A stretch of DNA of 64,000 nucleotides, from positions 572,809 to 636,808 of the forward strand of contig NZ_WHZV01000001.1 in NCBI RefSeq assembly GCF_010667645.1. The letters run 5' to 3'. This document shows, piece by piece, positions 54,115 through 62,013 of this stretch (the first letter of the stretch is position 1; the number at the start of each line of letters is the position of its first letter). The stretch comes from Bifidobacterium platyrrhinorum (GTDB taxonomy: Bacteria; Actinomycetota; Actinomycetes; Actinomycetales; Bifidobacteriaceae). Under the pieces are notes generated by a model that was not told the origin of the DNA, ran no database searches, and was given only the letters and a program-made list of their open reading frames with translations. The position numbers and the translations under genes were made by a program.

Positions 54115-54765
54115 ATGAGCGACACCGACCACCGACCGCACCTGACCGTGCGTTCCTCGGACCCTATGGATGCCGCCCGCACCGGTTTCGACGGCGCGGT
54201 ACAGGGAGAACTGTTCGCATCGAGGGACGAGGAGCGCGCCAAACGAGGGTATCGGGGGACCGTCGCCTCGAAGGTCGCCGGCATCACCTACCGTCAGCTC
54301 GACTATTGGGCGCGTAAACAGATAGTGGAGCCGTCGATCACCCCTTCGCACGGCTCCGGCTCCCGTCGTCTCTACTCATTCAAGGACGTGGTGATTCTCG
54401 CCGTGTCCAAGCGTCTGCTCGACGCCGGGGTGAACCTGCAGAACGTGACCGCCGCCATCGGGTTCCTCACGCAACGTGGCACCGGTCAGCTGGCGAATGT
54501 CACCATCATGTGTGATGGGCAGCATGTCCATGAGTGCACGACCAGCGAGCAGATGCTTGATCTCCTGCAGAACGGCAAGGCCGTGTTCGCCGTATCCGTG
54601 GGGGCGCTATGGCACCAGATCAGGGATGCGCTTGAACACGAGGACTACGTGGACCTGACCAAGGCACCGGCGAAACGCTCCACGGGACGTCCCATCGACG
54701 ATCTGACCGCGGCGCGTATGCGCCGCAGGCTCGAGGCGCGCCGGGTGCAACGACATCAAGCCTGA
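54115..54765 (+). CDS. MerR-type regulator of the FHA/MerR pair
   Basis: 216 aa. A MerR helix-turn-helix lies in residues 55-130 (SKVAGITYRQLDYWARKQIV, SGSRRLYSFKDVVILAVSKR, LDAGVNLQNVTAAIGFL). The C-terminal part (DLLQNGKAVFAVSVGALWHQ) corresponds to the effector region of Rv1828-type regulators. There is no metal-binding Cys cluster, so a metal sensor is unlikely. The start at 54115 follows AAGGGGAG; the open frame begins 28 codons earlier. It follows the FHA gene by 115 bases, as in other Actinobacteria. Confidence 0.88.
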   Translation: MSDTDHRPHLTVRSSDPMDAARTGFDGAVQGELFASRDEERAKRGYRGTVASKVAGITYRQLDYWARKQIVEPSITPSHGSGSRRLYSFKDVVILAVSKRLLDAGVNLQNVTAAIGFLTQRGTGQLANVTIMCDGQHVHECTTSEQMLDLLQNGKAVFAVSVGALWHQIRDALEHEDYVDLTKAPAKRSTGRPIDDLTAARMRRRLEARRVQRHQA

Positions 54766-54799
54766 ACGGGAATATGAACACCGAGGGGGAGTACGCCTT

Positions 54800-55168
54800 A
54801 TGATCGACATGCTGCCCGCACTGCTATGGTGCGTCGACGTGGTGCTGTCCATGAACATCATCGGATTGTGCGTGATACGCGGGCGGCTGTTGTCCCGGTA
54901 TTCCGGCGGTGTGCCGCGTGTGAGCTGGCCGGTGACGATCGCGCATGTCGTTTCGGCATTGCTCGGGCTGGCGCCGTATCTGGCGTACACCTGGTTCGCG
55001 GACGGCGGATTCGACCCGGACGTGCGTGATTTCTATGCAGCCTACGGGTGGCCATCCGCGGCGGTCGTCGTCATCCTGATTCTCGTGCAATTGTCCTGCC
55101 TGTATCTGCAGGCGCGTCGCGCGATGATGAGCGAGATGGATGCGCGGTTGCGCCGGGCACGGAAGTGA
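54800..55168 (+). CDS. Small membrane protein of unknown function
   Basis: 122 aa with three hydrophobic segments (ALLWCVDVVLSMNIIGLCVI, ITIAHVVSALLGLAPYLAYTW-like region near 45-65, and SAAVVVILILVQLSCLYLQA) and a basic C terminus. GAGGGGGAG precedes the ATG. It is 34 bases after the MerR gene and probably in its transcript. No family recognised. Confidence 0.65.
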   Translation: MIDMLPALLWCVDVVLSMNIIGLCVIRGRLLSRYSGGVPRVSWPVTIAHVVSALLGLAPYLAYTWFADGGFDPDVRDFYAAYGWPSAAVVVILILVQLSCLYLQARRAMMSEMDARLRRARK

Positions 55169-55475
55169 GCGACGGCAAAGACGCGAACGGCATGCGCTCG
55201 GACACGGAATCGTTGCTCCATGACCCGGAAGGGGATTGATCGTCATCCCTTTTCTGACATAACGTACATTATCGGATATTTGTCACACGGTAGGCATGAG
55301 AGTACTGGAATCATTGGAATTCCAAGCCTCCGGGGGTTCCGGCAATTATCGGGAAACGTGTGAAATACGGCTATATACGGTCATATACGGCCGGCATGGT
55401 CACACGATGGTCACACGGTTTCCGACGCATGCGGAATATGGTCTTTACAGAGGCAACATCCAATCGCCATACAAA
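55169..55475. other. Gene-free region with 10-bp and 11-bp tandem repeats
   Basis: No supported gene lies here. It contains ATACGG at 55365, 55375 and 55385 (exact 10-bp period) directly followed by two head-to-tail copies of ATGGTCACACG (55396-55406, 55407-55417). A further GTCACACGG occurs at 55282-55290. The left part is AT-rich. The adjacent genes both end toward this region. Confidence 0.6.
55365..55418. repeat. Tandem iteron-like repeats ATACGG x3 and ATGGTCACACG x2
   Basis: Three ATACGG units spaced exactly 10 bp (55365, 55375, 55385) are followed by two adjoining 11-bp units at 55396-55406 and 55407-55417. Face-of-helix spacing is typical of multi-site protein binding. No promoter or gene start is adjacent. 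Confidence 0.75.
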
Positions 55476-55510
55476 AATCGGCATGTCCTTGTTTTCAGGA
55501 CATGCCGATT
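55476..55510 (-). terminator. Intrinsic terminator of the HAD phosphatase gene
   Basis: AATCGGCATGTCCT (55476-55489) and its exact complement (55497-55510) form a 14-bp stem with a seven-base loop. On the minus strand the stem runs into TTTTTGTAT, a good U-tract, 65 bases after the phosphatase stop. Confidence 0.85.
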
Positions 55511-55575
55511 CTCATATGACAACCATCGTTGTCATCACCACTGCGCAATGCCGTACAACGTCACGGCATCATCCG

Positions 55576-56295
55576 TCACTTGGCGAAGTATTCGTTCACG
55601 GCGGCGCGCAGTTCGGATACCTGGTCGATGATGCGGTAGCAACCGTGCTCCGTGAGTTCGCCGGGCTCGGCGTAACCCCAGCCGCAGCCCAGGCAGTCGA
55701 GTCCGCAGGCCTTGGCTCCGTCGGCGTCGGTCCAACGGTCTCCGACCATCAGCGCGCGGTCGCCGGCCGCCGCGTCGAAGCCGATGTTCTCGAAGCAGTA
55801 CCGGATCACCTGGTCCTTGTTGATGCGCGAATTGTCCTTGCTGGCGCCGTAGATGCCGGACACCAGCGGCGTGACGCCGAACCGGTCGCAGATCGGCTTG
55901 GCCTGGTATTCGGGCTTGCAGGTGGCCACGGCGAGATAATACCCGTCCTCGTCACGCAGGGCGATGAGCTGCTCGGCGATGCCGTCGAACAGCTTGTTGA
56001 CATAGCAGCCGGAGACCTTCTCGCCGGGATTGTTCGGGTCGTCGAACACGTTCCTGTTGCCGTAGAAATCACGATAGATCTCCACCGCTTCGTCGAGACG
56101 TTCCTCGGGCACGTGGTTGATCCTCAGCGAAGTGCTGATGGCCGGTCCGACGAAACGGTGCAGCGTCTCGTCGTCGGGCACCGCCATGCCCAGCGCCTTG
56201 AACGTCTCGGTGACGCTGGCGAGAATGCCGGGTGCGGAATCGGTAAGCGTCCCGTCCAGATCAAGCAGGACCACGTTCTTCGGGTGTTCGGCCAT
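55576..56295 (-). CDS. HAD-family phosphatase, phosphoglycolate-phosphatase-like
   Basis: 240 aa with all HAD motifs: nucleophile region NVVLLDLDGTLTDSAPGILA, motif II Thr in LAVATCKP, Lys in the GASKDNSRINK segment, and motif III/IV MVGDRWTDADGAKACG. A helical cap lies between. It resembles Gph/PpaX-type phosphatases but the substrate is not fixed by sequence. GGGGGAG precedes the ATG at 56295. It ends at a strong terminator. Confidence 0.9.
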   Translation of the reverse strand: MAEHPKNVVLLDLDGTLTDSAPGILASVTETFKALGMAVPDDETLHRFVGPAISTSLRINHVPEERLDEAVEIYRDFYGNRNVFDDPNNPGEKVSGCYVNKLFDGIAEQLIALRDEDGYYLAVATCKPEYQAKPICDRFGVTPLVSGIYGASKDNSRINKDQVIRYCFENIGFDAAAGDRALMVGDRWTDADGAKACGLDCLGCGWGYAEPGELTEHGCYRIIDQVSELRAAVNEYFAK

Positions 56296-56536
56296 CGGTG
56301 TTACTCCCCCAATGCGATGTCGTTCTCTCGTGCCGTCGATACGGCGCACGTCGTTCCCGGTCCGTCGCGGACCGGCGGCATGCACCTTCAACGAATAGTA
56401 TTATGCCCGGCCGAGTTGACCGGGCATCATGTTCATGTGTCGTTCACGCATACGCACGGACGCGTTCATACGGAAGCGGACGGGCGCATCAGGCGAATCC
56501 CCGCAGATGTCCGCACGGCAATGCGCGTCGGCACCG

Positions 56537-56881
56537 TCACTCGTAGTCGGGGATCCAGCCTTCGCGATGCATCTTGAGGCGCTTTTCGAGCAGCTCCTTG
56601 AGTTCCTCCTCGCTGCGGCGTTCAAGCAGCATGTCCCAGTGGGTGCGGGTCGGCTTGGCGATTTCGTTGGATTCGGCGTCCTCGCCCTCGCGATGCGCGG
56701 TGGCACCGCAGCGGCACTCCCACTCGTCCGGGATCTCGGCGCCTTCGGCGAACGGCAGAATCGTGCGGTGCCCGTTCGGGCAGATGTAGGCGACTTCCTC
56801 TCGTGCGGCGAAATCGACGTTCGCATCGGATTCCAGCGACTTCGCGCCGATGCTCATGCCTCGCAGGCTGCGTTCTGCCAT
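56537..56881 (-). CDS. rbpA: RNA polymerase-binding protein RbpA
   Basis: Actinobacteria-specific protein that binds sigma-A and the core polymerase and stabilises the open promoter complex. 114 aa with LRGMSIGAKSLESD near the N terminus. A zinc-ribbon-like core (YICPNGHRTILPFAEGAEIP, EWECRCG) and the basic/C-terminal sigma-interaction part (RTHWDMLLERRSEEELKELL) follow. AAGGAGG precedes the ATG. Its presence supports the assignment of the organism to Actinobacteria. Confidence 0.95.
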   Translation of the reverse strand: MAERSLRGMSIGAKSLESDANVDFAAREEVAYICPNGHRTILPFAEGAEIPDEWECRCGATAHREGEDAESNEIAKPTRTHWDMLLERRSEEELKELLEKRLKMHREGWIPDYE

Positions 56882-57016
56882 AAGTGGGTTCCTCCTTGGT
56901 TTTCGACGTATTCACATTACGCAACAGTTCGGACGTGGCCGGTATTCCGGTTTGGCGATGCGGTACGAGACGGCGCGCAACCCTGGCCAGGCCGCAACGA
57001 ACGCACCGACGAGGAC

Positions 57017-59620
57017 TCAGTCGACTCCCGAATAGGCGACGACGCCACGGTTGACCATGTCCATGGCGAGACGCGCGCGATGTGCCAGGGATTCCCCGCC
57101 GGATCCCAGATAGGGTTCCGCGGAGGCGATCTGATGCAGCACGTCGGTGAGGCGCTTCGCGTTGCGCACGAAATCGCCGCCGGTCAGTTCGGTGCCGTGC
57201 AGCACGGCGGACAGGTCGTCGCCGTCGGCCCACTCGTACATGATGTCGAGGATTCCCGCGTCGAGATCGGGCAGCGGATCGAGGCCATGGTCCTCGCACA
57301 ACGCGCTGACCTGGTTGCGGATGGCCTTGAGTTCGCCCGCCGCCACGGCGATCGGGCCGTGCACCGAACCGGGATAGTAACGAGGCTCTCCCCCGCCGCC
57401 GCGCCGGGCCTCATAGATCAGTGACGAAAGGACGGCGGCGAGGCCCGCCGGCGGCAGCAGGTCCAACGCGCCCGTAAGCGCCGCCTGGGCGAGCACGACA
57501 TCCTGTTCGCTGTACAAACGCCGCAGCAGCTGCCCGCGTTCGGTGAGCACGAGGTCGCGTTCCCCGTTCCGTTCGAGATACCCGAGTTCGGTGAGGATGT
57601 CGCAGATGCGGTCGAACTGGCGTGCGACCGATCCGGTGCGCGAATCGTAGCGGTTGCGCACGCGTTCGAGTTCGCGCATCTCACGCACCCAGCGATGCCC
57701 CCACTTGAGGTGCCGCTGCAGGTCGGGGCATTCGCGGCATGGATGCCGCTGCTCCTGCCCGCGCAGTTCCCCGATGCGCCGGTCGAGGTCGCGGAACGCG
57801 GCGGAGCGTTCGCCGTCGCTGCGGAACGCCGTGTGCTTGAGCCGGTTGCGCTCCGTCTTCTCCAGATCGCTCAACCTCATGCGCAGGGTCATGAATTCAC
57901 GGAAATCGCCATGGTCGCATGCGAACGCCTGCTCATAGCCTTTGATGGCCTGCCCGAGCGTGTCCATCTGCGATTCGAGCTGCCAGGCGGAGGCGTTCGC
58001 CTCCCATTGGGCGAACGAGTGGTCGAGCGTGATGCGGGAGGTCTCGTAATCGCTGGAATTGAGCAGGTTGACGGCCATGTTGAACGTGGCCTTGAAGCTG
58101 GAATGCAGCGGGTACACACGCTTGCTGGACAACGCCGCGGCCGTGGCCGGCACGAACCCGTGGTGATCGACGACGATGGCGTGGCCGATGGTGTCGATGC
58201 CGCGGCGACCGGCGCGACCGGTCAGCTGGGTGAACTCCCCCGGCGTCAGGGCGACATGCCCGATGCCGTTGAATTTCTCGAGCTTCTCCACGACGACGCA
58301 TCGCGCCGGCATGTTGATGCCGAGCGCCAGCGTCTCGGTGGCGAACACCATCTTGACCAGACCTTCCTCAAACAGACGTTCGACGATCTGGCGGAAGAGG
58401 GCGATCATGCCGGCGTGATGGGACGCGAACCCCTCTTCAAGCGCGAACCTGAAGCGGGAGAACCCCAGCGCCTTGAGATCCTCCTGGGAAAGCTGACCGT
58501 CCACCATCTCGTCGATGATGGCGCGGATCCTGCGGGTCTCGTCCTCGGTGGTGAGTTCCAGACCGGCGTTGAGGCACTGGTCGACGGCCTGGTCGCATCC
58601 GTTGCGCGAGAAGATGAAGTAGATGCCGGGCAGCATGTCCAGATAGTTGAGCTCGTCGACGACCGCCCAGCGTCGGGGCACATGGCGCTCCGGCTTGCGC
58701 GCGGTCGCGCCGCCCCGTCCGCGCCCCTTGGGGCCGCCGCCGTGGCCTCGGCCCCTCCCGCCGTGCTTGCGCGACCGTTCCTCGCCTTGCCGGCGTGCCG
58801 CGATGCGGTCGAACTGGTCGAGACGGTTGGCGAGTTCGGCGTTGACCTTGGTGGTCTGACGCCCCTGCCCGTCGCGCTGGTAGAGATCGATGATCTCCGG
58901 TTCCGTGCGATCGTCCTTCTGCACGATGACATGCTGTTCGAGCGGGACCGGCCGACGTTCCGAGACGACGAGCTCGGTCTCGCCGCGCACCGAGGAGATC
59001 CAGTCACTGAAATCCTCCACGTTCGACACCGTGGCGGACAACGCGACGATGCGCACCCGCTCGGGCAGGTGGATGATGACCTCCTCCCAGACCGGCCCAC
59101 GGAAACGATCGGCGAGGTAGTGCACCTCGTCGAGGATCACGTAGCGCAACGCGTCGAGCGTGACCGAGCGCTCATAGAGCATGTTGCGCAACACCTCGGT
59201 GGTCATCACGACGATGTCGGCCTCGGAATTGATGGAGGTGTCGCCGGTGAGCAGACCGACCTTGTCGGGGCCGTAGACGTCGACGAGGTCATGGTATTTC
59301 TGATTGCTCAACGCCTTGATGGGCGTGGTGTAGAACGCCTTGACGTTGCGCTCCTGCGCAAGGAAGACGGCGAAGTCGGCGACGACGGTCTTGCCGGCGC
59401 CCGTCGGCGCGGCGACGAGCACGTTGCGCCCGGCTTCGAGGGCCTCGTTCGCCTTCGTCTGGAAATCGTCGAGGTCGAAGGGCAGGCTGCGGGCGAACCG
59501 CGCCGCGGCCCCCGCCTCCTTGCGCTGCCGTTGCCGGAAGGCCGCGTAGCGGGCCGCCGGCGAGACCGACTCCCCTTTGTCGTTGCTGCGTGATCGGTTC
59601 GTACGATGCTGGGAATTCAT
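57017..59620 (-). CDS. helY: HelY-type DEAD/DEAH-box helicase
   Basis: 867-aa superfamily 2 helicase of the Ski2/Mtr4 class. Walker A is APTGAGKT, followed by TTPIKALSNQKYHD, DEVH in VILDEVHYLADRFRG, and SAT in LSATVSNVEDF. Motif VI is QLTGRAGRRGIDTIG. A basic, Gly/Arg-rich loop (GRGHGGGPKGRGRGG) is inserted near residue 300, and the C terminus has the DSHCT-like helical part. It is expected to unwind structured RNA. In Mycobacterium helY follows pafB-pafC-tatA-tatC; the same neighbours minus tat genes occur here. Confidence 0.93.
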   Translation of the reverse strand: MNSQHRTNRSRSNDKGESVSPAARYAAFRQRQRKEAGAAARFARSLPFDLDDFQTKANEALEAGRNVLVAAPTGAGKTVVADFAVFLAQERNVKAFYTTPIKALSNQKYHDLVDVYGPDKVGLLTGDTSINSEADIVVMTTEVLRNMLYERSVTLDALRYVILDEVHYLADRFRGPVWEEVIIHLPERVRIVALSATVSNVEDFSDWISSVRGETELVVSERRPVPLEQHVIVQKDDRTEPEIIDLYQRDGQGRQTTKVNAELANRLDQFDRIAARRQGEERSRKHGGRGRGHGGGPKGRGRGGATARKPERHVPRRWAVVDELNYLDMLPGIYFIFSRNGCDQAVDQCLNAGLELTTEDETRRIRAIIDEMVDGQLSQEDLKALGFSRFRFALEEGFASHHAGMIALFRQIVERLFEEGLVKMVFATETLALGINMPARCVVVEKLEKFNGIGHVALTPGEFTQLTGRAGRRGIDTIGHAIVVDHHGFVPATAAALSSKRVYPLHSSFKATFNMAVNLLNSSDYETSRITLDHSFAQWEANASAWQLESQMDTLGQAIKGYEQAFACDHGDFREFMTLRMRLSDLEKTERNRLKHTAFRSDGERSAAFRDLDRRIGELRGQEQRHPCRECPDLQRHLKWGHRWVREMRELERVRNRYDSRTGSVARQFDRICDILTELGYLERNGERDLVLTERGQLLRRLYSEQDVVLAQAALTGALDLLPPAGLAAVLSSLIYEARRGGGGEPRYYPGSVHGPIAVAAGELKAIRNQVSALCEDHGLDPLPDLDAGILDIMYEWADGDDLSAVLHGTELTGGDFVRNAKRLTDVLHQIASAEPYLGSGGESLAHRARLAMDMVNRGVVAYSGVD

Positions 59621-59626
59621 ATCAGA

Positions 59627-59941
59627 TTAGAACGCGTTCCTCCAACGCCTCCATGCGCGCACATGCCGGTCGCGTTTCGCCTGCCGGCGCGCGATGACCT
59701 CGACCTGTGCACGCTCGTATCGTTCGGCCGTCTCATGCAACGGCCGCGTGAACGCCGGCACCGGCCCGGGCCCGTCATCCGTCTGCGGACGACCCATGCG
59801 GTCCAGACGCTCGCCCACCTGCATGCCGGTGTCCGTGATGACATGCAACGCCGCAAGGCCACGGCGGAACACGTAGACGCCGCCGATGACGAGCATGGCG
59901 ACCATGAACAACACCAGCAACAGCCAGATCCACCAAGGCAT
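59627..59941 (-). CDS. Small membrane protein between pafBC and helY
   Basis: 104 aa with a single N-terminal membrane helix (WWIWLLLVLFMVAMLVIGGV) and a basic, helical cytoplasmic tail ending in RHVRAWRRWRNAF. It sits in the place occupied by tatA/tatC in mycobacteria and has the size and topology of TatA, but lacks the FG hinge motif that follows the TatA membrane helix, so I do not call it TatA. It starts 31 bases after pafBC and ends six bases before helY. Confidence 0.75.
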   Translation of the reverse strand: MPWWIWLLLVLFMVAMLVIGGVYVFRRGLAALHVITDTGMQVGERLDRMGRPQTDDGPGPVPAFTRPLHETAERYERAQVEVIARRQAKRDRHVRAWRRWRNAF

Positions 59942-59972
59942 CCGTGTCTCCTCTCCCCTGCCCGCGGCGCGG

Positions 59973-61892
59973 TCACCGCTCCGGATCGTCGTCCCTCGAG
60001 ACGACGCTGAGCTCGCGCTGCGCGCGGGCCACGATCATCGTGCGCAATGTTTCCGGCGCGACGGCGACGATGTGCTTCGCATGGGCGATGCAGAAGGCGA
60101 CGAACCAGGAGTCGGACGATACGGTGAGGTTGACCTTCTCGCCGGGTCCGAACGGCTCCGTGCCGGCGCCCGGGAGGTTGCCGACGAACGACAGGTCCTT
60201 GGCGTCCGTGATGAACGTGGCCGCCGTGCCGTTGTCGAAGCTCCACTTGCGCAACTCGCTCAACGGCATGTCCGGGATGTCGAGCGAAGCGGTGGGCTCG
60301 ACGACCTTCGCCTGCTCGATGCGCGCGATGCGCAGCACCTGCCAGGTGCGGGGTTTGCCGTTCGCCTTGTTGATGGCCGGGTTGCGCAGCACGATGTTGC
60401 GCTTGTCCTCCGGCGCGGCCTTCTCCACGTCGGTCCACACGGCCACGTAGTACACGCCTTCGTCCACGTAGATCTTGACGGGGGCGACCAGGCGGCGGCG
60501 GTTGTTGCCGGCGCCGTCCGTATAGGTCATGTCGAGCAGGGACCGGGAGGCGATGGCGCGCTTGACGGCGCCGAAGTTATGGGGCTCAAGCTCGTACCCG
60601 GTCAGGCTCAGCCACGGCGTCTGCCCCGGCTTGACGTGCTGGTGGAGACGATGATAGAGGTTGTCGGCCTGGGCGCGCTGTTCGTCGGGGAGCAGCGGGG
60701 AATGCGCCAGATAGCTCACCGATGCGGTGAGCATGCTCAGGTACTGCGGCGAAATGCCCGCCAGACGCTCCAAGCCCAGCGAGTTGGTGGCCGACACGAT
60801 GCCTTCGGCGTCAAGCAGGGACCAGTCGATGTCGAAGAACTGGCTGCCCGCCATCTCGCCGTCGTCCGACACGGTGGTGAGCGTGTTGATGTCCTTGTGG
60901 ATCACGTTCACCGACTTCTTGAGCTCCTCGGGGGTCTTGGCCCTGCCGATGAACCGTTCGGCGAGCTCCTCGAGGGAGAACTCCTCGCCCAGATGCGCGG
61001 AAAGGAACAGCATCAGACGCAGTCTGCGGTCCACTTCGCTTCCGGTCTGGAAGGCGGACTTCTTCGAATGCGACTTTCCGGATTCGCCCTCCCCCGGATC
61101 GACGGAATCGCCCTGGGCGGATGCGGACTCCAATTCGCCTGCGGACCGCTCGACCTCGTCGACCGACTTCAGGCCCTCGGCGGACTTGAGCCGACGATGG
61201 AAGGCATCGGCGGCCTCCTGCGGGCTGACGATGGAAGCGCCCGGATGCTCGAGCACATACATGGCGAGGTCGTCGGAATCGGTGTAGGCCACATTGATGT
61301 GCTCGCCGTCCACATCGATGGTGGCGGCGAACCTGCGCGAATCGATGACCTTCACCAAGGCGTCCGGGATGGTCTGGGTTCCCAGACCCGGGGCGATGGA
61401 ATCCAGACCGAGGCCCGGAATCGGGGTCTGGGGCACGCGCGGGGCCGTGCGCGAGACGTGGCTGCTGGATGCTGACTGCTCATGCTCGCTCGACATGGAC
61501 ATCGACCGGGCGAGGTAGTTCGCCGCCGCCAGCACCGACATGTCCTCCGGCTCGAAGCGCAGACGCACGCGCGGTTCGTCGCCGAGTTGCAGACGGTAGG
61601 AGGCGAAATCCTGCCCCTCCGACTTCGAGGAGTACTCGGGCTGGCGCGATTCGATGGCGATGCCCATGGCCGCGAGTTTGGCGCGATCCCTTTGGAACTG
61701 CTTGGCGAACGCGGCCTTGGCGGCCTGATCGGCAAGCTCGCCGTAGGAATCGGCGTACGCCTTCACACGTTGTGCGATCTGGCGGGAGGTGAGCCACTGG
61801 GGGAAAGCGGACGACAACACGGCCAAGACATCAAGCTCGTGCTTGCCCCACTTGTCCGAAAAACGCCGCCTTCCGGTACTACCCTCTGCCAT
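59973..61892 (-). CDS. pafBC: Fused PafB-PafC WYL-domain transcriptional regulator
   Basis: 639 aa, about twice the size of PafB or PafC, with two consecutive regulator units. The first has a winged helix (DVLAVLSSAFPQWLTSRQIA) at residues 15-60 and a shortened WYL-like region near 190-240. The second has its own helix-turn-helix (LRLMLFLSAHLGEEFSLEEL) near residues 290-340 and a WYL domain (YTDGAGNNRRRLVAPVKIYV, YYVAVWTDVEKAAPEDKRNI). In mycobacteria PafB and PafC together activate the RecA-independent DNA-damage response. Start ATG follows TGAGGA. Confidence 0.88.
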   Translation of the reverse strand: MAEGSTGRRRFSDKWGKHELDVLAVLSSAFPQWLTSRQIAQRVKAYADSYGELADQAAKAAFAKQFQRDRAKLAAMGIAIESRQPEYSSKSEGQDFASYRLQLGDEPRVRLRFEPEDMSVLAAANYLARSMSMSSEHEQSASSSHVSRTAPRVPQTPIPGLGLDSIAPGLGTQTIPDALVKVIDSRRFAATIDVDGEHINVAYTDSDDLAMYVLEHPGASIVSPQEAADAFHRRLKSAEGLKSVDEVERSAGELESASAQGDSVDPGEGESGKSHSKKSAFQTGSEVDRRLRLMLFLSAHLGEEFSLEELAERFIGRAKTPEELKKSVNVIHKDINTLTTVSDDGEMAGSQFFDIDWSLLDAEGIVSATNSLGLERLAGISPQYLSMLTASVSYLAHSPLLPDEQRAQADNLYHRLHQHVKPGQTPWLSLTGYELEPHNFGAVKRAIASRSLLDMTYTDGAGNNRRRLVAPVKIYVDEGVYYVAVWTDVEKAAPEDKRNIVLRNPAINKANGKPRTWQVLRIARIEQAKVVEPTASLDIPDMPLSELRKWSFDNGTAATFITDAKDLSFVGNLPGAGTEPFGPGEKVNLTVSSDSWFVAFCIAHAKHIVAVAPETLRTMIVARAQRELSVVSRDDDPER

Positions 61893-62013
61893 TAGTCCTC
61901 ACGTATCGTTAAGGTTAATTCTCAACTGCGCGTTATGCGCAACCTCCATCCATATTACGGTGTTTTTCGCGCGACCGGTGTCTTTTTACGAAAATTGGAC
62001 CCGTTTTTTGCGC

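Noticed and set aside
55296..55631. 111-codon plus-strand frame through the repeat region and terminator
   Set aside because: Runs through a terminator hairpin and into the antisense of the HAD gene; no ribosome site or similarity.
57695..59593. Open frame of over 600 codons antisense to helY
   Set aside because: Shadow of a conserved helicase; no motif, no ribosome site, composition typical of antisense frames in GC-rich DNA.
59627..59941. Calling the 104-aa protein TatA
   Set aside because: Position and topology fit, but the Phe-Gly hinge and amphipathic helix pattern of TatA are not visible.
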